This document shows positions 52,828 to 61,586 of a DNA stretch of 64,000 nt, piece after piece. The stretch covers positions 62,001 through 126,000 of the forward strand of contig CAILVF010000087.1 in NCBI GenBank assembly GCA_903837605.1, written 5' to 3'. The translations under genes were made by a program, and so were the position numbers. This stretch comes from an uncultured Bacteroidales bacterium (GTDB taxonomy: Bacteria; Bacteroidota; Bacteroidia; Bacteroidales; FEN-979). Under the pieces are notes generated by a model that saw only the letters and a program-made list of their open reading frames with translations, searched no databases and was not told the origin of the DNA. Each line of letters opens with the position of its first letter. Position 1 is the first letter of the stretch.

Positions 52828-53736
52828 TTAATTTGTAAGCCTGAGCATTGTGCCCAGGGGAAGTTTTCTTGAACTCCTGTCGGGGAAAAAGAGTTCGGCA
52901 GTTTCTGTGTTAATGCCTGTTTTAAACTGTGTCCTTACCAGGTTCTCGGCTATCAGGGCCGAAAAACCCATGGAATACAGGCTGAAGATCATAAAACTGC
53001 CCGAAGGCATGAGGATATCCCTGCAATAGGAAATCATCTCGTCAATACTGTCCTGCAACATCCATTTTTCGCCTTCCGGTCCCCGCCCGTAAGCAGGAGG
53101 GTCCAGGATTATCCCGTTGTATTTATTCCCTCTTTTTGCTTCCCTGCGGATGAATTTCAGTGCATCTTCGGCAACCCAGCGGATCCCGTCTAATTTCGAC
53201 AATTCCATGATCTCTTTAGCCCAGGTCAGCGTAGGTTTTGAGGAATCGACATGGACCACATCGGCTCCTGCTGCTTTTGCTGCAAGCGAGGCGCCGCCGG
53301 TATATGCGAAAAGATTAAGTACCCTGAAGTCCTTATTGCCAGCCTGCCCGGAAATGAAATCATAAATAAATTCCCAGTTCACCGCCTGCTCCGGGAAAAC
53401 CCCAATATGCCCGAAAGAAGTGAGGCCCAGGCGGAACCTGAGGTTCATGCCATTATAATTAAAAGCTATCATCCATTGATCAGGCATCTTTTTATATTTG
53501 ATCCACTCCCCTTTTTCAGGGTTCTCAGATCTTGCCTGGTCCGTTCCTTTCTGCCTTCGGTACCTGGCATGGGCGGTCTTTTCCCATTCGCTCTCAGGCA
53601 GGGCTTTTTTCCATACGGCCTGGGGTTCGGGACGGGCCAGTATGAACTGCCCGAACCTCTCCAGCTTTTCCATTCCGCCTGTATCTATCAGTTCGTAATC
53701 CTTCCAGGAATGTGGGGTGAGAAACTCCATGATCAT
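52828..53736 (-). CDS. Class I SAM-dependent methyltransferase (rRNA m5C/RlmI-like)
   Basis: 302 residues. The SAM-binding Rossmann fold has NLFAYTGGASLAAKAAGADVVHVDSS (motif I) and DALKFIRREAKRGNKYNGIILDPPAYGRGPEGEKW (catalytic DPPAY motif). The domain matches RlmI/RlmK-type 23S rRNA methyltransferases, but the N-terminal PUA domain is not evident, so the substrate is uncertain. It overlaps yqeY by 4 bases. Confidence 0.85.
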   Translation of the reverse strand: MIMEFLTPHSWKDYELIDTGGMEKLERFGQFILARPEPQAVWKKALPESEWEKTAHARYRRQKGTDQARSENPEKGEWIKYKKMPDQWMIAFNYNGMNLRFRLGLTSFGHIGVFPEQAVNWEFIYDFISGQAGNKDFRVLNLFAYTGGASLAAKAAGADVVHVDSSKPTLTWAKEIMELSKLDGIRWVAEDALKFIRREAKRGNKYNGIILDPPAYGRGPEGEKWMLQDSIDEMISYCRDILMPSGSFMIFSLYSMGFSALIAENLVRTQFKTGINTETAELFFPDRSSRKLPLGTMLRLTN

Positions 53737-54185
53737 CCGCCCAGCAGGCGTTTTAAAATCTCCGATATCATCTTGTTGTCGGCCCTTCCTGCAAATTCCT
53801 TACTGGCCATCCCCATCACTTTTCCCATGTCCTTCATCGAAGCCGCCCCGGTCTGGGTAATGATCTGCCTGATCTTTCCTTCAACCTCATCCTGGCTAAG
53901 CTGCTGCGGAAGGTACGCTTCAATGATAGAGGCTTCAAAGATTTCCTTTTTTGCAAGGTCCTCCCGCTTCCCGGCCGTATAAACTTCCGCCGATTCCTTC
54001 CTTTGCTTTACAAGTTTCTGCAGAATACGCAGTTCGGCCGCTTCATCCATGGCCCCTGTCCCGCTTTCCTTTGATTTTTCAAGCAGAATAGCTGCCTTAA
54101 CGGCGCGGACAGCTTCCAGCTTTTCAGGTTCCCTGGCTAGCATGGCCGCCTTGATGTCGCTGTTGATCTTTTCTTCCAAACTCAT
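53733..54185 (-). CDS. GatB/YqeY domain protein
   Basis: 150 residues from the ATG at 54185 (MSLEEKINSDIKAAMLAREPEKLEAVRAVKAAILLEKSK); a TTG two codons upstream is not preferred. The helical YqeY domain matches the C-terminal region of GatB, the tRNA-dependent amidotransferase subunit. Stand-alone YqeY proteins probably bind tRNA, but their role is not settled. It starts 2 bases after the nrfA stop. Confidence 0.92.
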   Translation of the reverse strand: MSLEEKINSDIKAAMLAREPEKLEAVRAVKAAILLEKSKESGTGAMDEAAELRILQKLVKQRKESAEVYTAGKREDLAKKEIFEASIIEAYLPQQLSQDEVEGKIRQIITQTGAASMKDMGKVMGMASKEFAGRADNKMISEILKRLLGG

Positions 54186-54187
54186 AA

Positions 54188-55669
54188 TCAATCCTTTTCG
54201 TTTTCTGGTTTAACCCATTTGTTTTCTCTTTCTTTCGCTTGCTGCTCCCAAACAGGAATAACAGTTTTGATAAATTCCTGCTTCTCCCTGTATAAAGCAT
54301 CCATCTGCAAACCTATGAATTTTTGAGCTTTCTCTTTTGTTGCAATATCGGGATACGATATCTCAGAGTTTTTGCCGTATTTATATAGTATCCGGGTCAG
54401 CTCTATCCTGGCCTCCTTGGCTTCATTGATAGCCAGGCCGGTGATCCTGGAAACTTCAACGGGTGAATGGAATGAAGCTCCGTGGCTTGCGGCAGAATAA
54501 TCCCAGTACCATTGTGCGTTCCTTATATGCTTCAAACCGGCCTCCATTTCCTTATCATTGGCACCTGCATCCCAGGCAGCTTTTGCCTCAACATGGGCCT
54601 TGACGAGTTCAACCTCAGCCATGTCCCTGATCTGTTTTACCTTGTCCTGCCGTTCATATACATTATCCCTCAGGGTTTTTTCGCTTTCCCTGTGGCATAC
54701 CTGGCAGGTATTCGAAATATTTGCCAGCGGACTGGTGATCTTATGGCTTGTGAATTTCTGCCCGCCTTCCTTGATATACGGCATATGGCAGTCGGCACAA
54801 GCCACTCCCCGTTCAGCATGGATCCCTGTGAGATAGATCTCGTAATCGGGATGCTGGGCCTTTAGCATGGGGGCCCTGCTGAGCTGGTGGGTGAAATCCG
54901 AAAAACCGGTTTCATTATAATACTTCAGGGCCGAATCGGCAGAGGTTCCGTATTTCCACGGGAAAGTCAGGTATGCCATATCAGGTGCATCGGTCCTGTG
55001 CTTATCGAAATAATATTCAACATGGCATTGCGCACAAACCAAAGACCGCATCTCCTGGTGCGTTGCCTTGCTGATGTCTTTGCCCATAGCTTTAAACGCT
55101 TCGATCAAAGCCGGCCTCGTTATCCTCAGGTCCATGGTCCCGGGATCGTGGCAATCGGCACAACCTATATAATTGGCAATCTCGTTTCCTTTGGACGCCC
55201 ACTTCCCTTTGTAAAAATCCTTTGGCCCCGTCTTTTCCATTAATCGCGGCACATCCGGACTCTTGCAGGTCCAGCAGGTAGCCGGCTGGGGTCCGTCATC
55301 CGGCCCTTTAGGGGCGCCTGTCCTCAGGGTATTCCTGATGTCGGTGATGGCATAATAGTGACCCCGGCCCTGGCTGTAATCCTTTGAAAAAGCATAACCG
55401 GCCCAAAGCACGACCATACGGGGATCCCTGGCAAGCATGTCGATGAACACACTGCCATTGTATTTGCTGGTAAAACCTGTATCGGCCGTTTGAATATAGC
55501 TCTGGTATTCCCGGGGGAAATTTTCTCCCCAAAGTGAATTTCTTGGTTCGTACTCGTCAAGTTTAACTTTTGGTTTATACACGTATTCCGTTTCGGCCTT
55601 GCGCTGGGTAATGGAAGAAGCCAGCAGGCCGAGTAAAAATACAATGAGCATGGTGGCAAAAAACAGCAA
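54188..55669 (-). CDS. nrfA: Ammonia-forming cytochrome c nitrite reductase NrfA (N-terminus probably frame-disrupted)
   Basis: Frame from a TTG at 55669 gives 493 residues. Pentaheme signature: CWTCK (Lys-ligated active-site heme), CADCH, CAQCH, CADCH and CQVCH, in the order of NrfA. It reduces nitrite to ammonium with six electrons in the periplasm. The N-terminal membrane segment (FFATMLIVFLLGLLASSI) begins right at this start, and no ATG precedes it in frame. An ATG at 55757, one base past the nrfH stop, is in another frame. Removing one A from the six-A run at 55735-55740 (T on plus) would join it to give MPSADRKRNKQIVQSIWKLF. See finding. Confidence 0.93.
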   Translation of the reverse strand: MLFFATMLIVFLLGLLASSITQRKAETEYVYKPKVKLDEYEPRNSLWGENFPREYQSYIQTADTGFTSKYNGSVFIDMLARDPRMVVLWAGYAFSKDYSQGRGHYYAITDIRNTLRTGAPKGPDDGPQPATCWTCKSPDVPRLMEKTGPKDFYKGKWASKGNEIANYIGCADCHDPGTMDLRITRPALIEAFKAMGKDISKATHQEMRSLVCAQCHVEYYFDKHRTDAPDMAYLTFPWKYGTSADSALKYYNETGFSDFTHQLSRAPMLKAQHPDYEIYLTGIHAERGVACADCHMPYIKEGGQKFTSHKITSPLANISNTCQVCHRESEKTLRDNVYERQDKVKQIRDMAEVELVKAHVEAKAAWDAGANDKEMEAGLKHIRNAQWYWDYSAASHGASFHSPVEVSRITGLAINEAKEARIELTRILYKYGKNSEISYPDIATKEKAQKFIGLQMDALYREKQEFIKTVIPVWEQQAKERENKWVKPENEKD

Positions 55670-55758
55670 CCAGTTTTTCCCAGGGTTTTCTTTTTGGAAC
55701 AGTTTCCATATACTTTGAACAATTTGTTTATTTCTTTTTTCTGTCGGCGGATGGCATT

Positions 55759-56346
55759 CTACCTCTTTTCTTCCTCTTCGTCTTCATCCCTTTCGGTTCG
55801 GCTTTTGATCTTTGTTTTTACCAGGGCATTTGGGGTTGAAGAAAGGCCGTTAACCCGTTTGTGCGGGGTTTCCCTGTGGCAATCCAGGCATGTCCTGTCT
55901 TTAAGGTAATTATGAAAATTCGGCTGTACCGAATATATGAATCCGGTTCCCACAGTTTTTTCATGGCAGCGGATGCAATTTGCCTGCACCGCCTTCCGCC
56001 CGGCTTCCCTGATGTAGATCACCTGGGGTTCGGTCCTCAATGTGAAAATAGTGGCGTGCCGCAACCCGTCTTCCGCCTTGAAAAGGTATTTTTCAAATAC
56101 ATTGCCATGAGGCACATGGCAATCATTGCATGTTGCTGTATTCCGGTGGGAACTGTGAGCCCAGTCATAGAACTGGGGATTCATCACATGGCAGTTGATA
56201 CAGGTTTCAGGATTGTCGCCCAGGTAGGATGGGGCTTTCGATATATAGATCGCATACGCTGCCAGTCCGAAGAAAATCCCGAGTAATATGATCACCGGTT
56301 TCATCCAGTTTTCGGGTGGAAGAAATTTTTGAACAAATTGTTTCAT
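55759..56346 (-). CDS. nrfH: NrfH, tetraheme cytochrome c quinol dehydrogenase
   Basis: 195 residues. An N-terminal membrane anchor (KPVIILLGIFFGLAAYAIYIS) is followed by four c-type heme motifs CINCH, CNDCH, CIRCH and CLDCH. This is the NapC/NirT/NrfH family: it takes electrons from menaquinol and passes them to NrfA. The C-terminal tail is charged (EDEEEEKR) and ends next to nrfA. It is first in the operon, with an operator-like palindrome upstream. Confidence 0.95.
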   Translation of the reverse strand: MKQFVQKFLPPENWMKPVIILLGIFFGLAAYAIYISKAPSYLGDNPETCINCHVMNPQFYDWAHSSHRNTATCNDCHVPHGNVFEKYLFKAEDGLRHATIFTLRTEPQVIYIREAGRKAVQANCIRCHEKTVGTGFIYSVQPNFHNYLKDRTCLDCHRETPHKRVNGLSSTPNALVKTKIKSRTERDEDEEEEKR

Positions 56347-56365
56347 ACACGACCTGTACAGCGTC

Positions 56366-56388
56366 TTGTTAATCAGTTAACAAAGCTA
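56366..56388 (-). promoter_or_regulatory. nrfHA promoter overlapped by a perfect Rex-like operator
   Basis: On the minus strand, -7 box TAGCTTTG (56388-56381) overlaps a perfect palindrome TTGTTAA-N4-TTAACAA (56366-56383; spacer TCAG on the plus strand). The site ends 19 bases before the nrfH ATG. The arms match the TTGTTAA form of the Rex consensus exactly. Overlap with the -7 box fits repression by polymerase exclusion. Confidence 0.65.
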
Positions 56389-56410
56389 ATCAGATCCCGG
56401 GGATTTTCCA

Positions 56411-56448
56411 AAAAAAAGAGGCTGTCCCCAAAATTACGGGACAGCCTC
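56411..56448 (-). terminator. Intrinsic terminator of the giant secreted protein gene
   Basis: Arms GAGGCTGTCCC (56418-56428) and GGGACAGCCTC (56438-56448) pair perfectly around a 9-base loop. On the minus strand a run of eight T residues follows (plus-strand A run 56410-56417). It starts 20 bases after the stop at 56469 and insulates nrfHA from the upstream gene. Confidence 0.9.
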
Positions 56449-56468
56449 CTGGAAAAATAACTGAACTG

Positions 56469-59400
56469 TTAATGTTTCAAAATGAGTTTCTGGGTCACTT
56501 CCTGGTCATCGGTAATGATCTTTACAACATAAGATCCTTCAGGAGCGGAAGACAGGTCAAAATTCAGATCCGGTTTTTCCCAGCAAACTTTTTTCAGTAC
56601 GGTTCTTCCGCTGATATCCATGATGGATACCGTCATTGAACTGTACTTCATTGAGCCTGCGTCAATACGGAATGTTCCCTTTGACGGATTCGGGATGATG
56701 CGGAAGATATCCGCTGTATGTTCATTGACCGAAACAGTCGATTGGGCCTGGGTAACTGTAACCGATTGTGGTGTAAGTCCGGCTACCGTAACCGTGGCAG
56801 TAGCAACTCTGGCAACATGGTATGGATTCTCCAGGTAGGCGGCATTTATGGTGCCGTTGCCTGTTCCCGAAGGGGTAACAGTAAGCCATGCCGAGTCACT
56901 GACAACAGTCCATGCAGCATTGGAAGCAACCGTGAAAGTTGTATTCCCTGCGGTGTAAACCACATTCCGGTTAGGAGGAGTTACCAGGAGGGTCGGAATA
57001 ATACCGGCCTGTGTAACGGTTACTGTGATTGGTGAAAGACCTGATACAGTTACGGTTATTGTAGCAACCCGGTCGGAAGAAGCATCGTTTACAGTATAAT
57101 TTGCAACGATGGCGGCATTTCCGGTTCCTGTTGGGTCAACAGTACACCAGGGCTGGTCTGAAACTACAGTCCATGTGGTGTTTGAAGTGACGTTGAAATT
57201 GGTATAACCTGCAGGGGATGACGGAACGTTCTGGTTAGGCGGTGTAACTACAAGTGTAGGTACAGCTGCATCCTGGGTCACGGTCACTGTCACCGGTGTT
57301 ACAACCCCGGTTCCTGTAACGGTTATAATGGCAACGCGGCCTACAAGGGATGTGTTCTCGGCATAAGATGCGGTCAGTGTTCCGCTTCCGGTGCCGGAAG
57401 GAGTCACTGTACACCAGGTTGAATTACTGGATGCGGCCCATGCGGTATTGGCGTTAACTGAAAAATCAACAGTACCAGAAGGAGTAAAAGCTACGTTCTG
57501 GTTAGCCGGGACTACCGATAAAGTTGCGGCACCTGCAGCCTGGGTCACGGTAACAGTAATCGGAGACAAGCCGGTAACTGTCACGGTAATGTTTGCAACC
57601 CTGCTTGAGGTGTTTGGATTTACTGCATATACTGCAGATATTGTTCCGTTTCCGCTTCCCGAAGCCGTGGGTACGCACCATGTCTGATCGGAAACAACAG
57701 TCCAGGTTGTATTGGAAGTCACTGTGAATGCTGCTGTTCCTGCAGGAGTAGCAGGTACGTTCTGATTAGCGGGTGTTACTAAAAGGGTAGGGGCAATTCC
57801 TGTCTGGGTTACAGTTACTGTTGAGGTAGGTGCGCCGGAACCTGTTACTGTAATTGTGGCAACCCTGCTTCCAACTCCGGCAAATGCAGTATATGTAGCA
57901 GTTATTGTTCCGTTATTGCTCCCGGAAGGTGTTACTGTACACCAGCTCTGGTTACTCGATGCATTCCATGTTGTATTTGAGGTCACCGTAAACGGGGTTG
58001 TGCCTGCTGCTGATGCAACATTCTGATTAGGGGGGGTTACAGCAAGCGTACTTGAAGTGGTTCCGGTAACAGAAATGTTATCAATTCCCCACCACCATCC
58101 CCAGGAACCTGAATAATTCCATTTGAACTGGACAGAAGACTGGTTTGCAGCGCCTGTAATAACATTGCTGTATGCCACGGGGTTGGTTGCTGATGTTGTG
58201 TTGTAGGTATTAAGAACGGTCCAGGTAGAGCCCCCGTTGATACTGTAAGACAAAGTCCCTGTTTCAGCAGAATATTCTCTGAAATAATGACTGAACGCAA
58301 GGGTTATATTTGTATATCCGGAACAATTTAAAACCGGGGTTACGAGATCGGCATTCTGAACACCTCCGCTGGCATAACCGTCGCTGTTAAGGTATGCATA
58401 GTTCCCGGTAAGGTTAGGCGCATTGGTACTGCTGATAGTGCCAAACTGCCATACCTGTGAGTTCCCCTGGTGGTCAACCTGTGACCAGCAGCCTGGAATA
58501 CTCGTGCCATTGAAATTTTCGGTGAACGGCAGGGAATAAATACCGCACAAGGTTGTAAAGGTAAGATCGTCACCGTAAAAGGTTCCGGCACTGTTCGTTG
58601 CATAGGCCCTTACATGGTACAGAGTGCTTGATGTCAAACCCGTAATGGAACTTGAAAATGTTCCGAGTCCTGCGCCGTCGGTCGTGTGACTGCCTGCTGT
58701 TGTAGGATTGGCTGTTATGCTCCAGCAAACTCCCCGCGCCGTCACTGATGAACCGCCGTCGGCCACTACGTTGCCTCCGCTGGTTGCGGAAGTGAGTCCG
58801 ATGGCTGAAGCAGCTGTAGTAGTAACAACGGCTGCACCAGGAGTTACCATCATATCGTTGCCATTTGTCGTACCTTCAATATTCACACCAACAAGGCGGA
58901 AATGATAGGTGGTACCTGGTGTAAGTCCCGATATCGGGGCATTTACGGCAACATTTGATGTTCCTGAACCTGCGTTGGCAGTGGTTGTATTATTGCCATA
59001 TCCTGTAGTAGTTCCCCATTCGAAATGATAGTCTGAACTGTAACCGTTGGGGTTGATCAATCCGTTTAATGTAGCGGAGGTCGTGGTGATTGCAGTAGCT
59101 GCCGTTGTTGTAATGGCCGGGTTATTGCTGAATTTAAAGGATGCAATACGTGTTTGCCATGGCCAGGCAGTTTCATTCCAGGTTAAAATATATTCATTGG
59201 TATACCAGAATGTAATATCATCTGAAGGATCAACCGTCATCCCTGAATAATCTCCCCATCGTCCATAGGAGGAGTTCGTTTGGGAGGCAGCTCCGTTGAC
59301 CACGGTTTGTTCGGGGATAGTCATCAGGCCCGGTGTGTCTGAGGCACGGCGACCGGTATAACGCACTGACGGGTATACCGAAACAGCATCAGAAGCTGTA

Positions 59401-60761
59401 TACCCGAGGGCTATATCTCCCTGTGCATTCATTGCCGCACTGCCCATCCAGCGGGAAGTTGTGTTTGGAGCATAAGTCCCCTGCTGGTAGATGGTCCATA
59501 AGCCGGTTCCTGAACTTCTTAATTCATACCACCTCATACCTGCATTTCCGAGTCCATCTGCGTTAACAGAATGACTGGTCACCAGGGTCTGGTAAGAGCC
59601 GAAGTTTCTGTATTGTACACGAAACATCAGGCGGTCTGACAAGGATTCCAGTTTGAGCGTGGTTCCAGGCTGGGGAATACAACGTCCGCGGCTTGCCGAG
59701 CAGAAATATGAGCTGAAAGTTGCAGGCGTCAGGTTGGATGTTTCAGTGATCGTTGAATTGGCAGGAGTGGTCCAGTCGGTATGAAATGACCAGATTTTAA
59801 GGTTGGCGCCACTGATAAATGAAAAATAGTTTGCTTCACCGGCATAAGGAGCTGTAGGACCATCCCAATCGGAAGGGATCATAACCCCGCCTGCGGCCGA
59901 ACAATTTTTATAAATAAAGCCGGCGGTCGGGTCCCCTGTCAGCATTTTGTTGCGTTCCCATACGCAGGCTGCCGGACCGGTGGCACCGGTAAACTGGTTT
60001 ACCGACATATAATAACCGTCGGGCCAGATACCGAATTTCGGATAATCGGGCATGATGGTATTAAAATTATAAACATACCTGTACCAAGCACCCGTTGGAT
60101 CAGAGGTCTGTGAAACAGCAACGAGAACACCCATATTGCTGCTGGGATATCCTGGTAATGAGAACTGTGAAATCATCCATTTTCCTGCAGCCTGGTCATA
60201 AAGTACGATAGGATCCCCGTCGTCAGTGCCTTCCCATGGCGAACCAATGCCGGTCCAGATGGTATGCAATGCTGCCGGCCCCAATATAGGGGTGGGCGAA
60301 CCGGTCTTTGGATATATCGCAAAATATGAATTGATAACCTGGATGTACTTGTCAGGCCCAACATCACCGTTGGGGTCGGGAGGCATTACGCCATCAAGGT
60401 TACCGATCCCTTCAATATTCACAATGGGCCCGGAAGAAGCAGGACGATTAGTATTGACTTCCTGCTTTTGCCATACAGGGTCTTCCCTGAAGTTCGCCGG
60501 AGCGGTCCCCTCCATGTTACTTACATAGTTTGGGATCTCCCTGTTTTGCTTTTCTTTCTTTTCTTTCCCTGGCTTTAAGAATTTCATATCCTTTAACGGA
60601 GGAGAAATGTCAAAGTAAACAGGAGTTGAATAATAGGTTTCGACACCGTCGGGTGTATGCAACCTCTGTGTATTACTGCTTTTATTCTGGCCGTTTGCCG
60701 TCCAGGAAATAAAAGCTAATACCAACACTACAGCATAAAATAAAGTTCTTTTCATAATCAT
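56469..60761 (-). CDS. Giant secreted protein with BACON repeats and type IX secretion sorting domain
   Basis: 1430 residues. A signal peptide (LFYAVVLVLAFISWTANG) is followed by a large N-terminal region (about 110-545) with GIGNLDGVMPPDPNGDVGPDKYIQ and several PDGYYMSVNQ-like strands. Next come two fibronectin-III-like domains (about 549-735; TTSATLNGLINPNG and GLTSATSGGNV) and a MAM-like jelly roll (about 739-900; SLPFTENFNGTSIPGCW). Five tandem BACON domains (about 904-1340) each have TLLVTPxNQNV and Wxxx(C)TVTPSGTGNGT words. A C-terminal sorting domain (about 1347-1430) with IPNPSKGTFRID and GSYVVKIITDDQEVTQKLI directs export by the type IX system. It likely binds or acts on extracellular carbohydrate or protein. 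ATGs at 60761 and 60755. Confidence 0.9.
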   Translation of the reverse strand: MIMKRTLFYAVVLVLAFISWTANGQNKSSNTQRLHTPDGVETYYSTPVYFDISPPLKDMKFLKPGKEKKEKQNREIPNYVSNMEGTAPANFREDPVWQKQEVNTNRPASSGPIVNIEGIGNLDGVMPPDPNGDVGPDKYIQVINSYFAIYPKTGSPTPILGPAALHTIWTGIGSPWEGTDDGDPIVLYDQAAGKWMISQFSLPGYPSSNMGVLVAVSQTSDPTGAWYRYVYNFNTIMPDYPKFGIWPDGYYMSVNQFTGATGPAACVWERNKMLTGDPTAGFIYKNCSAAGGVMIPSDWDGPTAPYAGEANYFSFISGANLKIWSFHTDWTTPANSTITETSNLTPATFSSYFCSASRGRCIPQPGTTLKLESLSDRLMFRVQYRNFGSYQTLVTSHSVNADGLGNAGMRWYELRSSGTGLWTIYQQGTYAPNTTSRWMGSAAMNAQGDIALGYTASDAVSVYPSVRYTGRRASDTPGLMTIPEQTVVNGAASQTNSSYGRWGDYSGMTVDPSDDITFWYTNEYILTWNETAWPWQTRIASFKFSNNPAITTTAATAITTTSATLNGLINPNGYSSDYHFEWGTTTGYGNNTTTANAGSGTSNVAVNAPISGLTPGTTYHFRLVGVNIEGTTNGNDMMVTPGAAVVTTTAASAIGLTSATSGGNVVADGGSSVTARGVCWSITANPTTAGSHTTDGAGLGTFSSSITGLTSSTLYHVRAYATNSAGTFYGDDLTFTTLCGIYSLPFTENFNGTSIPGCWSQVDHQGNSQVWQFGTISSTNAPNLTGNYAYLNSDGYASGGVQNADLVTPVLNCSGYTNITLAFSHYFREYSAETGTLSYSINGGSTWTVLNTYNTTSATNPVAYSNVITGAANQSSVQFKWNYSGSWGWWWGIDNISVTGTTSSTLAVTPPNQNVASAAGTTPFTVTSNTTWNASSNQSWCTVTPSGSNNGTITATYTAFAGVGSRVATITVTGSGAPTSTVTVTQTGIAPTLLVTPANQNVPATPAGTAAFTVTSNTTWTVVSDQTWCVPTASGSGNGTISAVYAVNPNTSSRVANITVTVTGLSPITVTVTQAAGAATLSVVPANQNVAFTPSGTVDFSVNANTAWAASSNSTWCTVTPSGTGSGTLTASYAENTSLVGRVAIITVTGTGVVTPVTVTVTQDAAVPTLVVTPPNQNVPSSPAGYTNFNVTSNTTWTVVSDQPWCTVDPTGTGNAAIVANYTVNDASSDRVATITVTVSGLSPITVTVTQAGIIPTLLVTPPNRNVVYTAGNTTFTVASNAAWTVVSDSAWLTVTPSGTGNGTINAAYLENPYHVARVATATVTVAGLTPQSVTVTQAQSTVSVNEHTADIFRIIPNPSKGTFRIDAGSMKYSSMTVSIMDISGRTVLKKVCWEKPDLNFDLSSAPEGSYVVKIITDDQEVTQKLILKH
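56740..58060. repeat. DNA repeat block encoding five BACON domains
   Basis: About 265-base near-repeats with shared stretches such as GTAACGGTTACTGT and CATTCTGATTAGG-type words encode the five BACON domains. The repeats are diverged enough to be stable, but may cause assembly or recombination problems. Confidence 0.8.
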
Positions 60762-60809
60762 TCAGGGGTTTTGTTAATTGAATCGGTTTGGGAAATTACC
60801 ATTGAATTA

Positions 60810-60839
60810 CAAAAGTACAATAAAACATTTAAAATCAAA
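60810..60839 (-). promoter_or_regulatory. Promoter of the giant secreted protein gene
   Basis: On the minus strand, TTTG (60839-60836) and TACTTTTG (60817-60810) are separated by 18 bases, a good fit to the Bacteroidota promoter consensus. The ATG is 48 bases downstream. Confidence 0.6.
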
Positions 60840-60904
60840 CATTGTGGCAAGAATTAAGCTGCAAATCAGAAAATAAAGTGTTGAATGGCAAGAGTAATCC
60901 CTGT

Positions 60905-61534
60905 TTACTCAAGCTCTTCTCCGAGAACTTTTCCCTGAATGCTGATATAGGCTTTTATTATGGGTATATCGCACTTTGCATTGTCCCTGGCCATTTTGGC
61001 CATTTGAAGCAAGCCCCCGCAACAAGGTACTTCCATCATTACCACGATCAATGAATTTATTTTTGCACCGGCTATCATGGACCCGAGTTTCTCAATGTAG
61101 GCTTCTTTGTTACTGTCGAGTTTCGGGCAGGCAATAGCCAGCGATTTGCCCTTTAAATACCGGGAATGAAAGTTCCCCATTGCAAATGCGGCGCAATCTG
61201 CTGCAAGAACAACATCGGCATTCCTGAAATACGATGCCTGAGGATTCAGTAAATGCAGCTGAACAGGCCATTGCATAAGCTCCGATTGAACAATTTCAGG
61301 TGATCCGGCTTCCGGTTTGCCTTGTGAAACAGCCGGTTCAGCTTCCCTTTCAGTGATCTCTATTGCACCTTCGGGGCAATGTCCAATGCAATCTCCCAGG
61401 CCATCGCAATACATATCGCTGATGAGGCGGGCCTTGCCGTCAATGAGCCTGAGGGCTCCCTCATGGCAGTTCGTGATGCAGTTTCCGCAACCATTGCATT
61501 TTTCTTCGTCTATCCGGATGATCTTTCTTAACAT
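60905..61534 (-). CDS. 4Fe-4S ferredoxin-domain protein next to an Rrf2 regulator
   Basis: 209 residues. Two [4Fe-4S] motifs at the N-terminus (CNGCGNCITNCHEGAL and CDGLGDCIGHCPEGAI). A linker of about 25 residues leads to a C-terminal domain with VVLAADCAAFAMGNFHSRYLKGKSLAIACPKLD and MMEVPCCGGLLQMAKMA, which look like additional Cys-based cluster or thiol sites. I recognise it as a family often found beside Rrf2 regulators and hybrid-cluster proteins, but no enzymatic role is established. It lies 52 bases after the Rrf2 gene. Confidence 0.82.
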   Translation of the reverse strand: MLRKIIRIDEEKCNGCGNCITNCHEGALRLIDGKARLISDMYCDGLGDCIGHCPEGAIEITEREAEPAVSQGKPEAGSPEIVQSELMQWPVQLHLLNPQASYFRNADVVLAADCAAFAMGNFHSRYLKGKSLAIACPKLDSNKEAYIEKLGSMIAGAKINSLIVVMMEVPCCGGLLQMAKMARDNAKCDIPIIKAYISIQGKVLGEELE

Positions 61535-61542
61535 GATTTTAT

Positions 61543-61558
61543 TTGAGTATTTGAGTAT
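61543..61558. repeat. Octad repeat (TTGAGTAT)2 between Rrf2 and the Fe-S gene
   Basis: Two exact 8-base units TTGAGTAT (61543-61550, 61551-61558) followed by TC. It lies 28 bases past the Rrf2 stop and 8 bases before the Fe-S protein start on the transcribed strand. Confidence 0.5.
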
Positions 61559-61586
61559 TCATATGCCTCTTTATGATGAAAAAAAA

